Shown in pieces: positions 23,933 through 32,015 of a stretch of 33,781 nucleotides of DNA. How positions within the stretch are numbered: position 1 is the first letter of the stretch; each line of letters starts with the position of its first letter. The notes below the pieces were generated by a model. That model worked only from the letters and a program-made list of their open reading frames with translations. It had not been told where the DNA came from and made no database searches. Made by a program: the position numbers and the translations under genes. This DNA comes from Acutalibacter sp. 1XD8-33 (lineage in GTDB: Bacteria > Bacillota > Clostridia > Oscillospirales > Acutalibacteraceae). Where the stretch lies: assembly GCF_003612555.1 (NCBI RefSeq), contig NZ_RAZF01000031.1, forward strand, positions 1 through 33,781. The letters are read 5' to 3'.

Positions 23933-24952
23933 TCACATTCTCATGCCCATTTCCTGGGCTTCGTCCTGCTCTATTTCTTCCGTGGATTCTACCAGCGCAG
24001 GTACCTGCTCCATGGCCTGGGCAACAGACTCAGCCAGCCTTTTTTCAGCCAGCCGCTGTTTCTGAGCCTCGGCTTGGGCAGGATCCTTCCAGGCAATATT
24101 GCCGTCCAGATTCTTCAGCAGATGGTGCCGGGCGGTCTTAAACTCGTCACCAATCAACCCCAGCCGCAGGAGCCAAACCCGAAACGTGTACTTCTCGTTG
24201 CTGCTCTGGGTCTTGATGCGGGAGGCCGACTTCTGTACCAACGCCTGGTGGCTTATCGCCATGCACAGCTGGATATACGATTTGATTTCCCCGGCATGGA
24301 GCGTAGAGTTAAATAATCTGAATTCGATGGTACCCTTGGAGAATACCGAGTGCAAATTCAAACCATGGTACCGGCTCTCATCGTAATGGTAATTTCTGCC
24401 AGACCGACCATTGTACCAGATCGACTCCAAGGTGTCCATAGACGTGGGGCGCTTTGCGTTGAGCTCGTCCAGGAACCGGGTGTCAGCCTTGGCGCAATAG
24501 TGTTCCCTGTGAACATCCACCTTGAGGGATTTGTAGAGCAGATCCTCCTTCGCCGCCATGATATTGACAATGTTCCGGAGCGTTTTCACATCATGAGGCG
24601 AGGCGTCAATGTGAACATGAATTCCACAAGAGGCGTTGACCTTGGCCCCAGCGGAGCGCAGTTTGCGAATCAATTCTTGAATGGTTTCGATGTCCTCGTA
24701 CTTGCAGATAGGAGACACAAACTCTACGGCGTAGGCGCTATTTCGGGATTCACCGCGCCTGGATTCTCTGCGAATAGAAGCATCACTGACCACTTTCCAT
24801 TGCCGGTTATCGTTGTCGCGCACCGTGTAGGTGTCGTAACTGCCGCCCACATGGATGGCGTTGGTACCAAAATGACCGGCGATCACCTGGGCCGCAGCCG
24901 CGCGAGTGATGCCGGTCATCTCGATTTCTATACCAAATTTCTGTGTCCTCAA
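23933..24952 (-). CDS. amidoligase-family enzyme (glutamine-synthetase-like fold)
   Basis: A 339-aa ATP-dependent carboxylate-amine ligase of the amidoligase family. It starts with TTG at 24952, overlapping the stop of the gene before it (TTGA). Key sequences are the metal-binding FGIEIEMTG at 6-14, VEFVSPI near 73-80, CGIHVHIDASPHD at about 109-121, and GTIEFRLFNSTLHAGEIKSY at about 208-227. Residues ~270-339 form a Gln/Glu-rich helical tail. The family joins amines to acidic side chains or small peptides. The adjacent cyclotransferase could reverse the bond. Both sit in the transfer operon of many Clostridia ICEs, so they may act on an element or wall component; that is inference. Confidence 0.87.
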   Translation of the reverse strand: MRTQKFGIEIEMTGITRAAAAQVIAGHFGTNAIHVGGSYDTYTVRDNDNRQWKVVSDASIRRESRRGESRNSAYAVEFVSPICKYEDIETIQELIRKLRSAGAKVNASCGIHVHIDASPHDVKTLRNIVNIMAAKEDLLYKSLKVDVHREHYCAKADTRFLDELNAKRPTSMDTLESIWYNGRSGRNYHYDESRYHGLNLHSVFSKGTIEFRLFNSTLHAGEIKSYIQLCMAISHQALVQKSASRIKTQSSNEKYTFRVWLLRLGLIGDEFKTARHHLLKNLDGNIAWKDPAQAEAQKQRLAEKRLAESVAQAMEQVPALVESTEEIEQDEAQEMGMRM

Positions 24953-25242
24953 AAGCTATCACGGCTTTCCGGGAGAGGATCGGAGGAAGTTGCATGAACG
25001 TCAACAGCCGGTTCTGATTCTGCCGCAGGGCGGGTCCGTTTGCGCCGTTCCGCAGGCTTTGGTTCCATGCCCGAGCGTAAATCTAAGAACTCCCGCACAT
25101 TACTGGGCACGGCTTTAGCATAGATAGAGTCCACAGCAGAGATCATTTCCTGCTCTACTGACTGATTCTTCTGGCCCAGATAGAGCCGCAGAGCCGCCAG
25201 CTTTTCCTCGTCGTAGGGGATAGTGATGCTGTCTTTTTTCAT
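24949..25242 (-). CDS. small ICE protein (DUF6103-like)
   Basis: A 97-aa protein starting at ATG 25242 behind GAAGGAG. Residues 1-55 (SITIPYDEEKLAALRLYLGQ, then SVEQEMISAVDSIYAKAVP) form a short helical domain that looks like a ribbon-helix-helix or adaptor. The rest is Arg/Glu/Ser/Pro-rich and disordered. Its stop overlaps the amidoligase start. Similar proteins are common in Clostridia ICEs; I believe this is DUF6103 but recall that number from memory only. The function is unknown. Confidence 0.7.
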   Translation of the reverse strand: MKKDSITIPYDEEKLAALRLYLGQKNQSVEQEMISAVDSIYAKAVPSNVREFLDLRSGMEPKPAERRKRTRPAAESEPAVDVHATSSDPLPESRDSF

Positions 25243-25257
25243 GGGGTATCAACTCCT

Positions 25258-25857
25258 TCACATAGACATCCCCGGAGCCTGTTCCTGCACAAACTCCGGG
25301 GCGATAGTCAGATAGACTTCGTTCTGGGTGGTCTCCACCTCATCGAACTCCGGGCGCTCCGAGAGCATATCCAGAAACAACTGCCGGTCAAAATTGACCA
25401 TGTCCTCATCGTATACCCGCTGCTCCACCTCTGCGTCCAAATCTGAATAGAACAGGGTAAAGCCACCGTCCTCCTGCCCAGCCAACGCCTGCTGAACATA
25501 TTTCTCCACCAGCGAGTCCATCCCCACACAGAAGTCGTGCAGGGAAGGGTAGCGGTTCATGAGGGATAACGTCCTTGCCCCAGAGAGGTAAGCGGCGTAC
25601 CGGGCATAGGCAAAGCCCTCTGAGTTTACCAGAATACCATCATCGATTCCCTCGCAGAGCACCAGCATTCCGTGGGTGAGACCGGAGTTGTCCACATACA
25701 GGTCATTGGCGTGCTCCATAATAAAGGGCTGGGCCTGCAACAGATCTTCCTTGAACTTGCGGAATTCTCCCGGCGGCAGTTCAACTGTGTGCACGATCTC
25801 CCAGGGCGGGGCAAGAATCTCAGGCTCCCTCCACTGGGCTACTGCTCTCACTATCAT
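25258..25857 (-). CDS. conserved ICE protein of unknown function, 199 aa
   Basis: Not assigned. It starts at ATG 25857 behind GGAGG, overlapping the end of the CHAP gene by 38 bases, and stops 15 bases before the next start. The sequence is soluble and acidic with many aromatic residues. There is no signal peptide, membrane span or recognisable catalytic motif. Segments such as LPPGEFRKFKEDLLQAQPFI and LVNSEGFAYARYAAYLSGAR look structured. The position between the CHAP hydrolase and amidoligase genes, in the middle of the transfer operon, suggests an accessory role in conjugation. Confidence 0.7.
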   Translation of the reverse strand: MIVRAVAQWREPEILAPPWEIVHTVELPPGEFRKFKEDLLQAQPFIMEHANDLYVDNSGLTHGMLVLCEGIDDGILVNSEGFAYARYAAYLSGARTLSLMNRYPSLHDFCVGMDSLVEKYVQQALAGQEDGGFTLFYSDLDAEVEQRVYDEDMVNFDRQLFLDMLSERPEFDEVETTQNEVYLTIAPEFVQEQAPGMSM

Positions 25858-26785
25858 TTTCTGTACCTCCTATTTCATATTTAGGTGTACCGTACCCGTA
25901 GATTTCAAAATAGCCTATGGGATAGCTGTTCTGCTGGCAGGCGTCGCCAGAATTCCCTTCTATGGTGTACACCCTGCCGTTTTCCACCTTCTCCACGATG
26001 CCCACATGGTCGGGGCTGCCGTCCTGGATGCCGTTCTCGTCCAGCCAGTCAAAAAATATAATAGCCCCTGACGCGGGAGTGGCGGAACCGTCCTGCCAGA
26101 GATTTCTTGCCTTGAACCAACCAGCGCCCTGCTCACAGCCGGAAAACCGTGGTATAATACCGCTGTCGATATACCCACACTGGTCGGCGCACCAGCTTAC
26201 AAAGCAGGCGCACCACTCCACCCGAGAGGGGAACCCGTACCAGCTCCAATAGGGTTCGCCGCCTACATTGCCGAGCTGGGACCGGGCTACGTCCACGATC
26301 TGCCGGTTCACAAAGGACATTATTTTCTCGAAATCTTCCAAGCTGATATCTGTTCCGAAAGCGTTATTCACGGCGGCGATGAGCTCCGCATGGGTCTGTC
26401 CTTCTACGAAACACCCCGCCAGCTTTTCAACAAACCCAGGCTCATGGGCAAAGTCCCCCAGAGCAAAAAGGAACAGCACCAGCGCCTCCTTGAGCCGTTT
26501 TTCCTGGCCTCTGGCAGTCAGCGCCGCCTGGATTTCGTTGCCGGTGTCCTCTATAAATTGCAGGTCGGCCTGTTGCTCCGGGGTCAGGTTCTGGATGGCC
26601 AGGCGCTGGAACTCCGACACGTCTATCTCGAAATCCGTACTGAAAATGGCGATCACCGCCGCTATGGGCATGATGATCGCCACCAGAAGGGTCAGCACAA
26701 CTGACAATACTTTTTTGAGAGTTTTCGGGTCGGACAGCAGCGCAACAGCAATTTTCTTGAGCGCTGCTCCGAGGGCTGCACTCAT
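25820..26785 (-). CDS. CHAP-domain peptidoglycan hydrolase with membrane anchor (VirB1-like)
   Basis: A 321-aa cell-wall hydrolase that would open peptidoglycan for the transfer channel. It starts at ATG 26785, overlapping the VirB4 stop (ATGA). Residues 25-48 form a membrane span with a basic N-terminal side, placing the rest outside. Residues ~55-155 are a helical linker domain. The CHAP domain covers ~165-300, with catalytic Cys192 in EWCACFVSWCADQCGY and His260 in SPDHVGIVE, then YTIEGN. The gene is intact. The order VirB4-CHAP is the rule in Gram-positive type IV secretion loci. Confidence 0.9.
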   Translation of the reverse strand: MSAALGAALKKIAVALLSDPKTLKKVLSVVLTLLVAIIMPIAAVIAIFSTDFEIDVSEFQRLAIQNLTPEQQADLQFIEDTGNEIQAALTARGQEKRLKEALVLFLFALGDFAHEPGFVEKLAGCFVEGQTHAELIAAVNNAFGTDISLEDFEKIMSFVNRQIVDVARSQLGNVGGEPYWSWYGFPSRVEWCACFVSWCADQCGYIDSGIIPRFSGCEQGAGWFKARNLWQDGSATPASGAIIFFDWLDENGIQDGSPDHVGIVEKVENGRVYTIEGNSGDACQQNSYPIGYFEIYGYGTPKYEIGGTENDSESSSPVEGA

Positions 26786-28614
26786 CGGCCTCCCGCCTTT
26801 CCGAACAAGGCAGACTTATAATCCGGGGCAATCACCTGCAATAGATACCGCTCATTGCCGCACCTATACAAGCAGGTGCCGCGCTCCGGGTACTTGATAA
26901 GCTCGAACTCGCTGGGCTCCACCTGCAAGGCGTCCATGAAATCCTTGGGATTGATCTGCCCGGCATTGAATAAAAACTGATGGGTGGGAATGCTGAACAG
27001 AGGTTTCGTGAACTCCCGGATGCTGGGAATGAGAAAATCCTCAATATTCTGGCTGGCCAGAATAATCGAAGAATCCTTCTTCCGAACACGTTTCATGGCA
27101 TTGCGGATATATTCGATTGCCGTCATATTTGTCAGGAACAGATACAACTCGTCAATGCTGGCGGCGGTGTTGCCTTTACCCAGCAGCTCATTGCTCATAT
27201 AGGAAAGAATATTGAACAGCATTGCGTCCTTGAGCCTTTTGTTGGTATCCATGAGGCCTTTTACCCCGAAGCACAGGAACCTATCGTCCACAATATTGGT
27301 GTGCCCGTTGAAATACTTGGACTCCGCCCCCACGCACATGGAGTGGATGCCCAGGCACACCTCCTGGAGCATTTCTTCGGTGTAGAGATATTTTCTTTCT
27401 CTGTCATAGGTGTGGAATTCCTCCTGGCACAGCTTATAGAAGTCGGAGAGGATGGGGAAGTCGCAGGGCTTTTTGGTGGCGTAGTCCGTGCTGTCGGTGA
27501 TGCCGAACCGGGCATACAGTTTCATGAGCAGGATTTCAATGGTGTCGATCTGCGCGTCGGTGAAATCTTTATACGCCCGGAAGAAGTCCTTGAGGAAGGC
27601 GATGTGCTGACTCAATCGTGTTACCCGCTTGAAAGCGTCAGGGGTAGCTGCGTCTACCTCGCCGGAACCGTCTGTCCATGCTTTCGGCTCCAAAGGGTTG
27701 ATGGTGTACTCCCCGGACATAAAGTCGATATAGCAGCCGCCCAGGGCGCGGGTGAGCTCCTCATATTCGGATTCCGCGTCCAGGCAGATGCAGGTCTTGC
27801 CGGACTCCCGCAGATTTGTTAAAATGAGTTTCAGCAGGTAGGATTTCCCCTGCCCGGAATTGCCGAGGATCAGGATATTGCTGGTGGTTTTGTCCTCGGC
27901 CCGGCGGTCAAAATCCACCAGAACATTGGAGCCATACTTGTCCCGCCCGATATAAAGGCCGTGGGGGTCGGTCTTGCCGGAGGAGTTAAAGGGGTACAGA
28001 TTTGCCACAGAACTGGCAGGCAATACCCGTTCATACTGTGCTCCAAACTGATTCGCGCCCACAGGCAGAACAGAGAGGAAGCCCTCTTTCTGCCGCAGGG
28101 TCAGGCGGTCAACGGAGATTTTCGAGCGTGTCAGCTCCATGCTGATTTCGCTCTGGAGCTCCTTGAGCTTGTCCAGGTTCCGGGCCTTTAGCTCGATAAA
28201 AACGGAACAGTGAAGCAGAGGTTCCTTGTTTTTTCGCAGATTCGCCAACAGCTCCACCACATCCTGCAAATTGCCTTGGGCCTCGATAGTTTCGTTTACG
28301 TCGTTACCTCCGGACATGAGCTTGTTTTTCCGGGTGGCATTTTGCAAAATCTTGCGCTGCTCCATAGGCTCCACCAGCCGGTGATAAATGCGCAATGTCA
28401 CCCCGCTGCGGTCGGCGAGCTGAGACAGGATGGCCTGTTCCTCCGTGCTGGGCGGGTACTCACGGACTACCCACACGCTACGGTAGCTGTCGCCCACGAT
28501 ATAATAATCGCTCATAAAGCGCACCGAGCCCGGCAGGATGCAGTCGAAAAAATCCTTGGTGCGCACGGCTCCAAGCTGGGCCGGATTCATCTTCTTGTTC
28601 TTTTTCTTGGACAT
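26782..28614 (-). CDS. VirB4-type conjugation ATPase
   Basis: A 610-aa cytoplasmic ATPase that powers the type IV channel. The start chosen is ATG at 28614 (MSKKKNKKMNPAQLG), 10 bases after AAAGG; GTG at 28620 is possible. The N-terminal domain (~15-210) is VirB4-like. Walker A is GNSGQGKS at 251-258, preceded by SNILIL. The Walker B region is ASIDELYLFL at about 485-494, and ILASQNIEDF follows at about 518-527. It is complete and has no lesion. It directly follows the broken sortase gene and overlaps the CHAP gene. Confidence 0.93.
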   Translation of the reverse strand: MSKKKNKKMNPAQLGAVRTKDFFDCILPGSVRFMSDYYIVGDSYRSVWVVREYPPSTEEQAILSQLADRSGVTLRIYHRLVEPMEQRKILQNATRKNKLMSGGNDVNETIEAQGNLQDVVELLANLRKNKEPLLHCSVFIELKARNLDKLKELQSEISMELTRSKISVDRLTLRQKEGFLSVLPVGANQFGAQYERVLPASSVANLYPFNSSGKTDPHGLYIGRDKYGSNVLVDFDRRAEDKTTSNILILGNSGQGKSYLLKLILTNLRESGKTCICLDAESEYEELTRALGGCYIDFMSGEYTINPLEPKAWTDGSGEVDAATPDAFKRVTRLSQHIAFLKDFFRAYKDFTDAQIDTIEILLMKLYARFGITDSTDYATKKPCDFPILSDFYKLCQEEFHTYDRERKYLYTEEMLQEVCLGIHSMCVGAESKYFNGHTNIVDDRFLCFGVKGLMDTNKRLKDAMLFNILSYMSNELLGKGNTAASIDELYLFLTNMTAIEYIRNAMKRVRKKDSSIILASQNIEDFLIPSIREFTKPLFSIPTHQFLFNAGQINPKDFMDALQVEPSEFELIKYPERGTCLYRCGNERYLLQVIAPDYKSALFGKAGGR

Positions 28615-28629
28615 AGTCACACAACCTTT

Positions 28630-29426
28630 CTATAATTTTGCCGCCAACACAAGCAATCTGCCGTTGTGGGCGGAGTCGTAACAGGTAGACAAAGTCAGGA
28701 TTTGTTGTCTGTATTCAGGGGGAGGATTGATGGTCAGCAGTGCCTTGCCAATGACTTTCTCAACAGCGCTGTTGAAATCTTCGGCGGCATCGGCGCTCAC
28801 AAACTTGTACCATTCATCATTACTTTTGACCCAGGCCACGGCGAACACCCGATATTTCGCGCAGCCGTCCGCCGTCTGAAATTCTACAATAGGGTGAACC
28901 TTGCAAAAATCCTCCTGTACATACCCCTGCAATGCGGCGAACATCGTTCCGTTCATCATGTTGTGTCCGTAAATGATGAGGTTGTCGCTGTCAAGGCTGC
29001 ATCGGAAATCGAGAAAAGGAACACCGGATTCACTGTACTCGCCCTGAAAATTCCGGCGCAGATACTTTTCAGGATCGCCCGGAGTGTGCATGACCGATAG
29101 TTGATGTCAGTGTCCGGGATGCACAGCCAGCCCACGAAGTCCTCGTTCATGGCGAACAGTTCCGAGAGATCGCGGCGTTGCTCTTGCGATTCTTGGGAAT
29201 CAGGGGAGGGAGTGGCGGCAGGCCCTGGCTGTTTATCTGCTGGGGGAGACCCTGTTGGAGCTGGGCTGGCAGTAGACTTTTCCACGGTCACCAGCTTGGC
29301 AAGTTCCTCAAAAACTTCCTTTTCTTTCTGCCGTGACAGCAGTTCCCCGTCAATCATCACCCCGCAGGTGACAAGGACAGCCGACAGCAGAAAGGTGAAT
29401 ACGCCGAATTTAATCCTCCGGCTCAT
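28630..29426 (-). pseudogene. class B sortase, broken by a one-base frameshift
   Basis: A wall transpeptidase expected to anchor the VaFE protein. The start is ATG at 29426 (MSRRIKFGVFTF) behind GAGGTG. A membrane anchor (10-32), a Pro/Ser/Thr linker and the sortase B opening ELFAMNEDFVGWLCIPDTDINY follow. The frame then fails. The family continues with PVMHTPxxPEKYLRRNF, found here in the next frame (HTPGDPEKYLRRNFQGEYSE). A missing base at 29095-29096 (TATCGG for TATCCGG) accounts for it. The second part holds the active-site His (YGHNM), Cys (TLSTCYD) and Arg (GRLLVLAAKL). Corrected, the protein has 265 aa. It is either a real loss or a sequence error. Confidence 0.88.
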
Positions 29427-30000
29427 AGGACTGCACCTCAAAAAACTGCCCGCCGTCCGTGTCCGGCAACTGGTCTCCGCTCATACTGGCGTCGAAGTAA
29501 ATCGCCAGGAATCGCTTGATGTCGCTCTTTCTCATGCGCCGTACTTCAAAACCCTGCTCCGAAATCACTTTCTCAATGCGGTTCACGGCCTGAAACACCT
29601 GGTCAGCTTTCATACCTTTACATCGGCTGATGAACAGGAACTGACGGGCCGTCGCCATTTCCGCCTGTGCCCGGTCGAGCATCTCCGTGTCCTGCTCTAA
29701 GAGCTGACGCACCAAGGGGTTCCCTTCCTCCTGGAGCCGCCCCCGCAGATACGCCTGGTTATCATCGAAACACTCACAGGAGTCCGTGCAGGTGATTTCG
29801 ATATCAGGAATGGCGGACATTACCATCATGAGATGGCGAATCTTTATCTCGATATTGGTATGGGACAGCACCGAGATATTGGTGGGGGACACCAGAAAAA
29901 ATAAGAGCTCGCCACGGTTTGTGGCAAGCCCGTATCTGGTGAAATTCTGAATCCCTATGAGCTCTTGGGTCGAGCGGCCCTTCTTTTTCTTCTTCGACAT
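29410..30000 (-). CDS. conjugation protein resembling a VirB4 N-terminal domain
   Basis: A 196-aa soluble protein. The start is ATG at 30000 (MSKKKKKGRSTQELIGIQNF) behind GGAGG, 4 bases after the PrgI gene. The body (YGLATNRGELLFFLVSPTNI, VLSHTNIEIKIRHLMMVMS, and FLFISRCK near residue 141) looks like the N-terminal domain of VirB4/TraC-type ATPases, without an ATPase domain. The N-terminus MSKKKKK echoes that of the complete VirB4 encoded one gene later. It may form part of the channel base or compete with or assist VirB4. Its name in this element family is not known to me. Confidence 0.7.
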   Translation of the reverse strand: MSKKKKKGRSTQELIGIQNFTRYGLATNRGELLFFLVSPTNISVLSHTNIEIKIRHLMMVMSAIPDIEITCTDSCECFDDNQAYLRGRLQEEGNPLVRQLLEQDTEMLDRAQAEMATARQFLFISRCKGMKADQVFQAVNRIEKVISEQGFEVRRMRKSDIKRFLAIYFDASMSGDQLPDTDGGQFFEVQSYEPED

Positions 30001-30004
30001 AGCG

Positions 30005-30265
30005 TTACCTCCAATCGTAGATTTGCTGGCTGGAAATGAAGTACCTGACAGCATATTTCAGGAAGTCCAGCACAGTGGTTTCTTCCATGCGGATAGTGAG
30101 AAACCCAAAGCACAGGGTCACCGCTGCCGGTACCATGAAGTGGAGCTGCACCAGGGCCAGCACGGACAGCAGAGCCGCCACGCATAAAATGGCAAAATCC
30201 CACAGGCTCCACAGCCAGAGATTCGCCGTTGCTTTCAGGTTTTGCGGATATAAATAGGTTGTCAT
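30005..30265 (-). CDS. PrgI-family (VirB3-like) membrane protein
   Basis: An 86-aa inner-membrane channel protein. The start is ATG at 30265 (MTTYLYPQNLKATANLWLWS), 4 bases after GGAGG. Two adjacent spans at about 20-58 (DFAILCVAALLSVLALVQLH, then VPAAVTLCFGFLTI) are followed by a C-terminal segment ending QQIYDWR. This is the PrgI pattern, the Gram-positive counterpart of VirB3, which docks VirB4 at the membrane. It lies between trbL and the VirB4-N-like gene with short spacers. Confidence 0.82.
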   Translation of the reverse strand: MTTYLYPQNLKATANLWLWSLWDFAILCVAALLSVLALVQLHFMVPAAVTLCFGFLTIRMEETTVLDFLKYAVRYFISSQQIYDWR

Positions 30266-30276
30266 TTGTACCTCCA

Positions 30277-31208
30277 TCACGCTATGGCCTTTGCCACAGA
30301 GCGCGTCATATTGACCGCCGTGCTGGTGGCATGAACCACGCTCATCATATTCACCTTGACCGAGCTGTCCAGCCCAAACTGCTGGGCGATCCTCGGCACC
30401 TCCCCTGCCGCCAGCATGATGCCCAGGGCCAGCAGCATATTATCCGAGAACGTCAGCAGACCAAGGAACAGCAAAGTTGTCTGCAAGAATGCGGTCAAGC
30501 ACAGCGCAATGATCTGCTTGACCCACTGGTTGAAGCCGTCCGTGTAGCCCCGAGGAACAGAAAACATATACAGCGCTCCCACCGCCATTTGGATCAAAAG
30601 GATTCCCCCGCGCTTGATATTTGCGAAGAAAATTTTCATCACGCAGTAGGCGAAGGCCACCAGCGCCAGCAGCTCGAAAGCCCTATTACCGTGTTCTTGG
30701 GTACCACAAAGTTTGCCGTCAGGATGGCAATGCTCTGCTCCGACAGACCTTGTGCCTGCTGTCCGGAAAATATGCGGGTCAAATCTCCGGCGAAGGTGTT
30801 CTGCAAACTGATGCAGAACTTGTACAGTTCCACCGGCACAATGCCTATGAGGGAACAGGCGAAAAAGCCTTTCAACACATTTATCGCCGTAGTCTTGACA
30901 CTGGCCCTGCCAGTCTGGTATTCTATGGCTACGTCGAACACAGCAACCACCGTCCCAGCAATGAACAGCGACCAGCCGAACATTGTAAACAGGGATATGG
31001 TCGCGCTGACCCAGTTCAGGTCGAAGATATCCGCGCCCATGTTGCCCATCATGGTGAAGAAATCGCTGGCCGCGTCAAAAATCGTGTTGTAAAACCATCG
31101 TATCATGGCGTCCCAGATGGCCGCAGACACCTGCTCTCCAATCGTATCGAACACCCCGCCCACGGCACTTCCAATGCCGCCGAGAATGTCGCCTAACCAA
31201 TCAAAAAT
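30277..31208 (-). pseudogene. TrbL/VirB6-like channel protein, one-base frameshift and abnormal start
   Basis: A polytopic inner-membrane component of the channel. The first part runs from about IFDWLGDILGGIGSAVGG to VVPKNTVI, where the frame fails. The family sequence continues in another frame as AFELLALVAFAYCVMKIFFA, then ANIKRGGILL, to the stop at 30277. A missing base near 30681-30688 explains it. The corrected length is about 310 aa with six or more spans. At the 5' end, GGAGGTGA sits 5 bases before ATT at 31208 and no ATG or usable GTG/TTG is there; ATGs at 31247 and 31259 lie inside or before a terminator hairpin. Either ATT is the start or the start codon has mutated. Confidence 0.82.
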
Positions 31209-31222
31209 GTGAATCACCTCCG

Positions 31223-31256
31223 AAAAATGTAAGCAGGAGGAGCGCATTGCCCCTCC
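31223..31256 (-). terminator. hairpin terminator between the VirB2-like and trbL genes
   Basis: GGAGGGGC and GCTCCTCC on the minus strand (31249-31256 with 31236-31243, one G-U pair) with an AATGC loop, then UGCUUACAUUUUU. It lies 16 bases past the VirB2-like stop and probably lets only part of transcription pass into trbL. Confidence 0.6.
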
Positions 31257-31272
31257 CACTCCGTGTATATTT

Positions 31273-31605
31273 TTACAGAATTGTCCAGATATAGAGCGGG
31301 GCTGTCAGGGTGAAAATCAGGCAGGCAAACAGGATCGCCGGAGCGGTAAACTCCAGTTGGCCATGCTTGCGATAATCAAAATACGCGCCCCCGACTTTTA
31401 CAAAGAAAAGCACCGCCAGAATCATGTCGATGACGGGGAACACCACGTTGTCCACCACAGCCCGAATCTGGGTCTGCGCCGTTGTCCAGGTGCTCTGGAT
31501 AGCGCCCGCCACGTCGCCAGTCGCCATGGCGGGAACCGCCAGAACCGGCACCAGCAGCGCCGCGAACACAGTGCAGAAAAGGATTTTTATCCACTTCTTT
31601 TTCAT
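31273..31605 (-). CDS. VirB2-like small membrane protein (DUF3852 type)
   Basis: A 110-aa pilin-like channel protein. The start is ATG at 31605 (MKKKWIKILFCTVFAALLVP) behind AAGGA; the frame is open further upstream but lacks a ribosome site. A signal peptide ends about AVPAMATG (residue 28). The mature part has two spans (about 50-70 and 85-108) joined by the basic loop FDYRKHGQLEF. This is the topology of VirB2/TrbC pilins, and the place just ahead of trbL fits. The gene is flanked by hairpins, suggesting a separate, abundant mRNA. Confidence 0.8.
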   Translation of the reverse strand: MKKKWIKILFCTVFAALLVPVLAVPAMATGDVAGAIQSTWTTAQTQIRAVVDNVVFPVIDMILAVLFFVKVGGAYFDYRKHGQLEFTAPAILFACLIFTLTAPLYIWTIL

Positions 31606-31636
31606 TGCAAATTTTCCTTTCTTGATAAAAATATGG

Positions 31637-31674
31637 TTTTGGGCTTGCCAATTCAAATCGCAGCAAGCCCAAAA
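31637..31674 (-). terminator. 12-bp perfect hairpin upstream of the VirB2-like gene
   Basis: TTTTGGGCTTGC (31637-31648) and GCAAGCCCAAAA (31663-31674) are exact complements with a 14-base loop. On the minus strand ATATTTTT follows after two bases. It may end the transcript from the surface-protein genes or mark the 5' end of a stable virB2 mRNA. Confidence 0.55.
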
Positions 31675-31685
31675 CAAAGGGCCGT

Positions 31686-32015
31686 TTATTGAGGGAGAAC
31701 TTTCTCAATTTCATGAGGCTTTATAAGCCTAACCTTAATATTGAGGTTGTGCGCCAGCTTGATTTCTGCCCTCATGCCGTCCGTAGTTTGGTCGCCGAAC
31801 ACCCAAACCTCGTCGCAGAACCACAACAAAGACAGCCCGGCGGCAATAGCCATCTCACGTTCCTCCGGGATGCTGTCATCCAAACAGAGCGCATAAAAAT
31901 GCGGGGTGACCGGAGCCGCCCCGCACCTCAGTGCGTATTTGCTATAGCGTTTTGCCTTTTCCAGATTGCCCTGCACATCCCCCGCCAGGGGCGCGCAGAT
32001 ATACACCTTTTTCAT
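31686..32015 (-). CDS. DUF4406-like nucleoside-deoxyribosyltransferase-fold protein
   Basis: A 109-aa soluble protein. The start is ATG at 32015, overlapping the last base of the VaFE gene stop. It opens with KKVYICAPLAGDVQGNLEKA, the binding-loop pattern of the nucleoside 2-deoxyribosyltransferase-like fold. VTPHFYAL and LLWFCDEVWVFGD, followed by TDGMRAEI, complete the fold. Such proteins occur in phages and mobile elements and are thought to bind or cleave nucleotide-like molecules. The function here is unknown. Confidence 0.75.
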   Translation of the reverse strand: MKKVYICAPLAGDVQGNLEKAKRYSKYALRCGAAPVTPHFYALCLDDSIPEEREMAIAAGLSLLWFCDEVWVFGDQTTDGMRAEIKLAHNLNIKVRLIKPHEIEKVLPQ

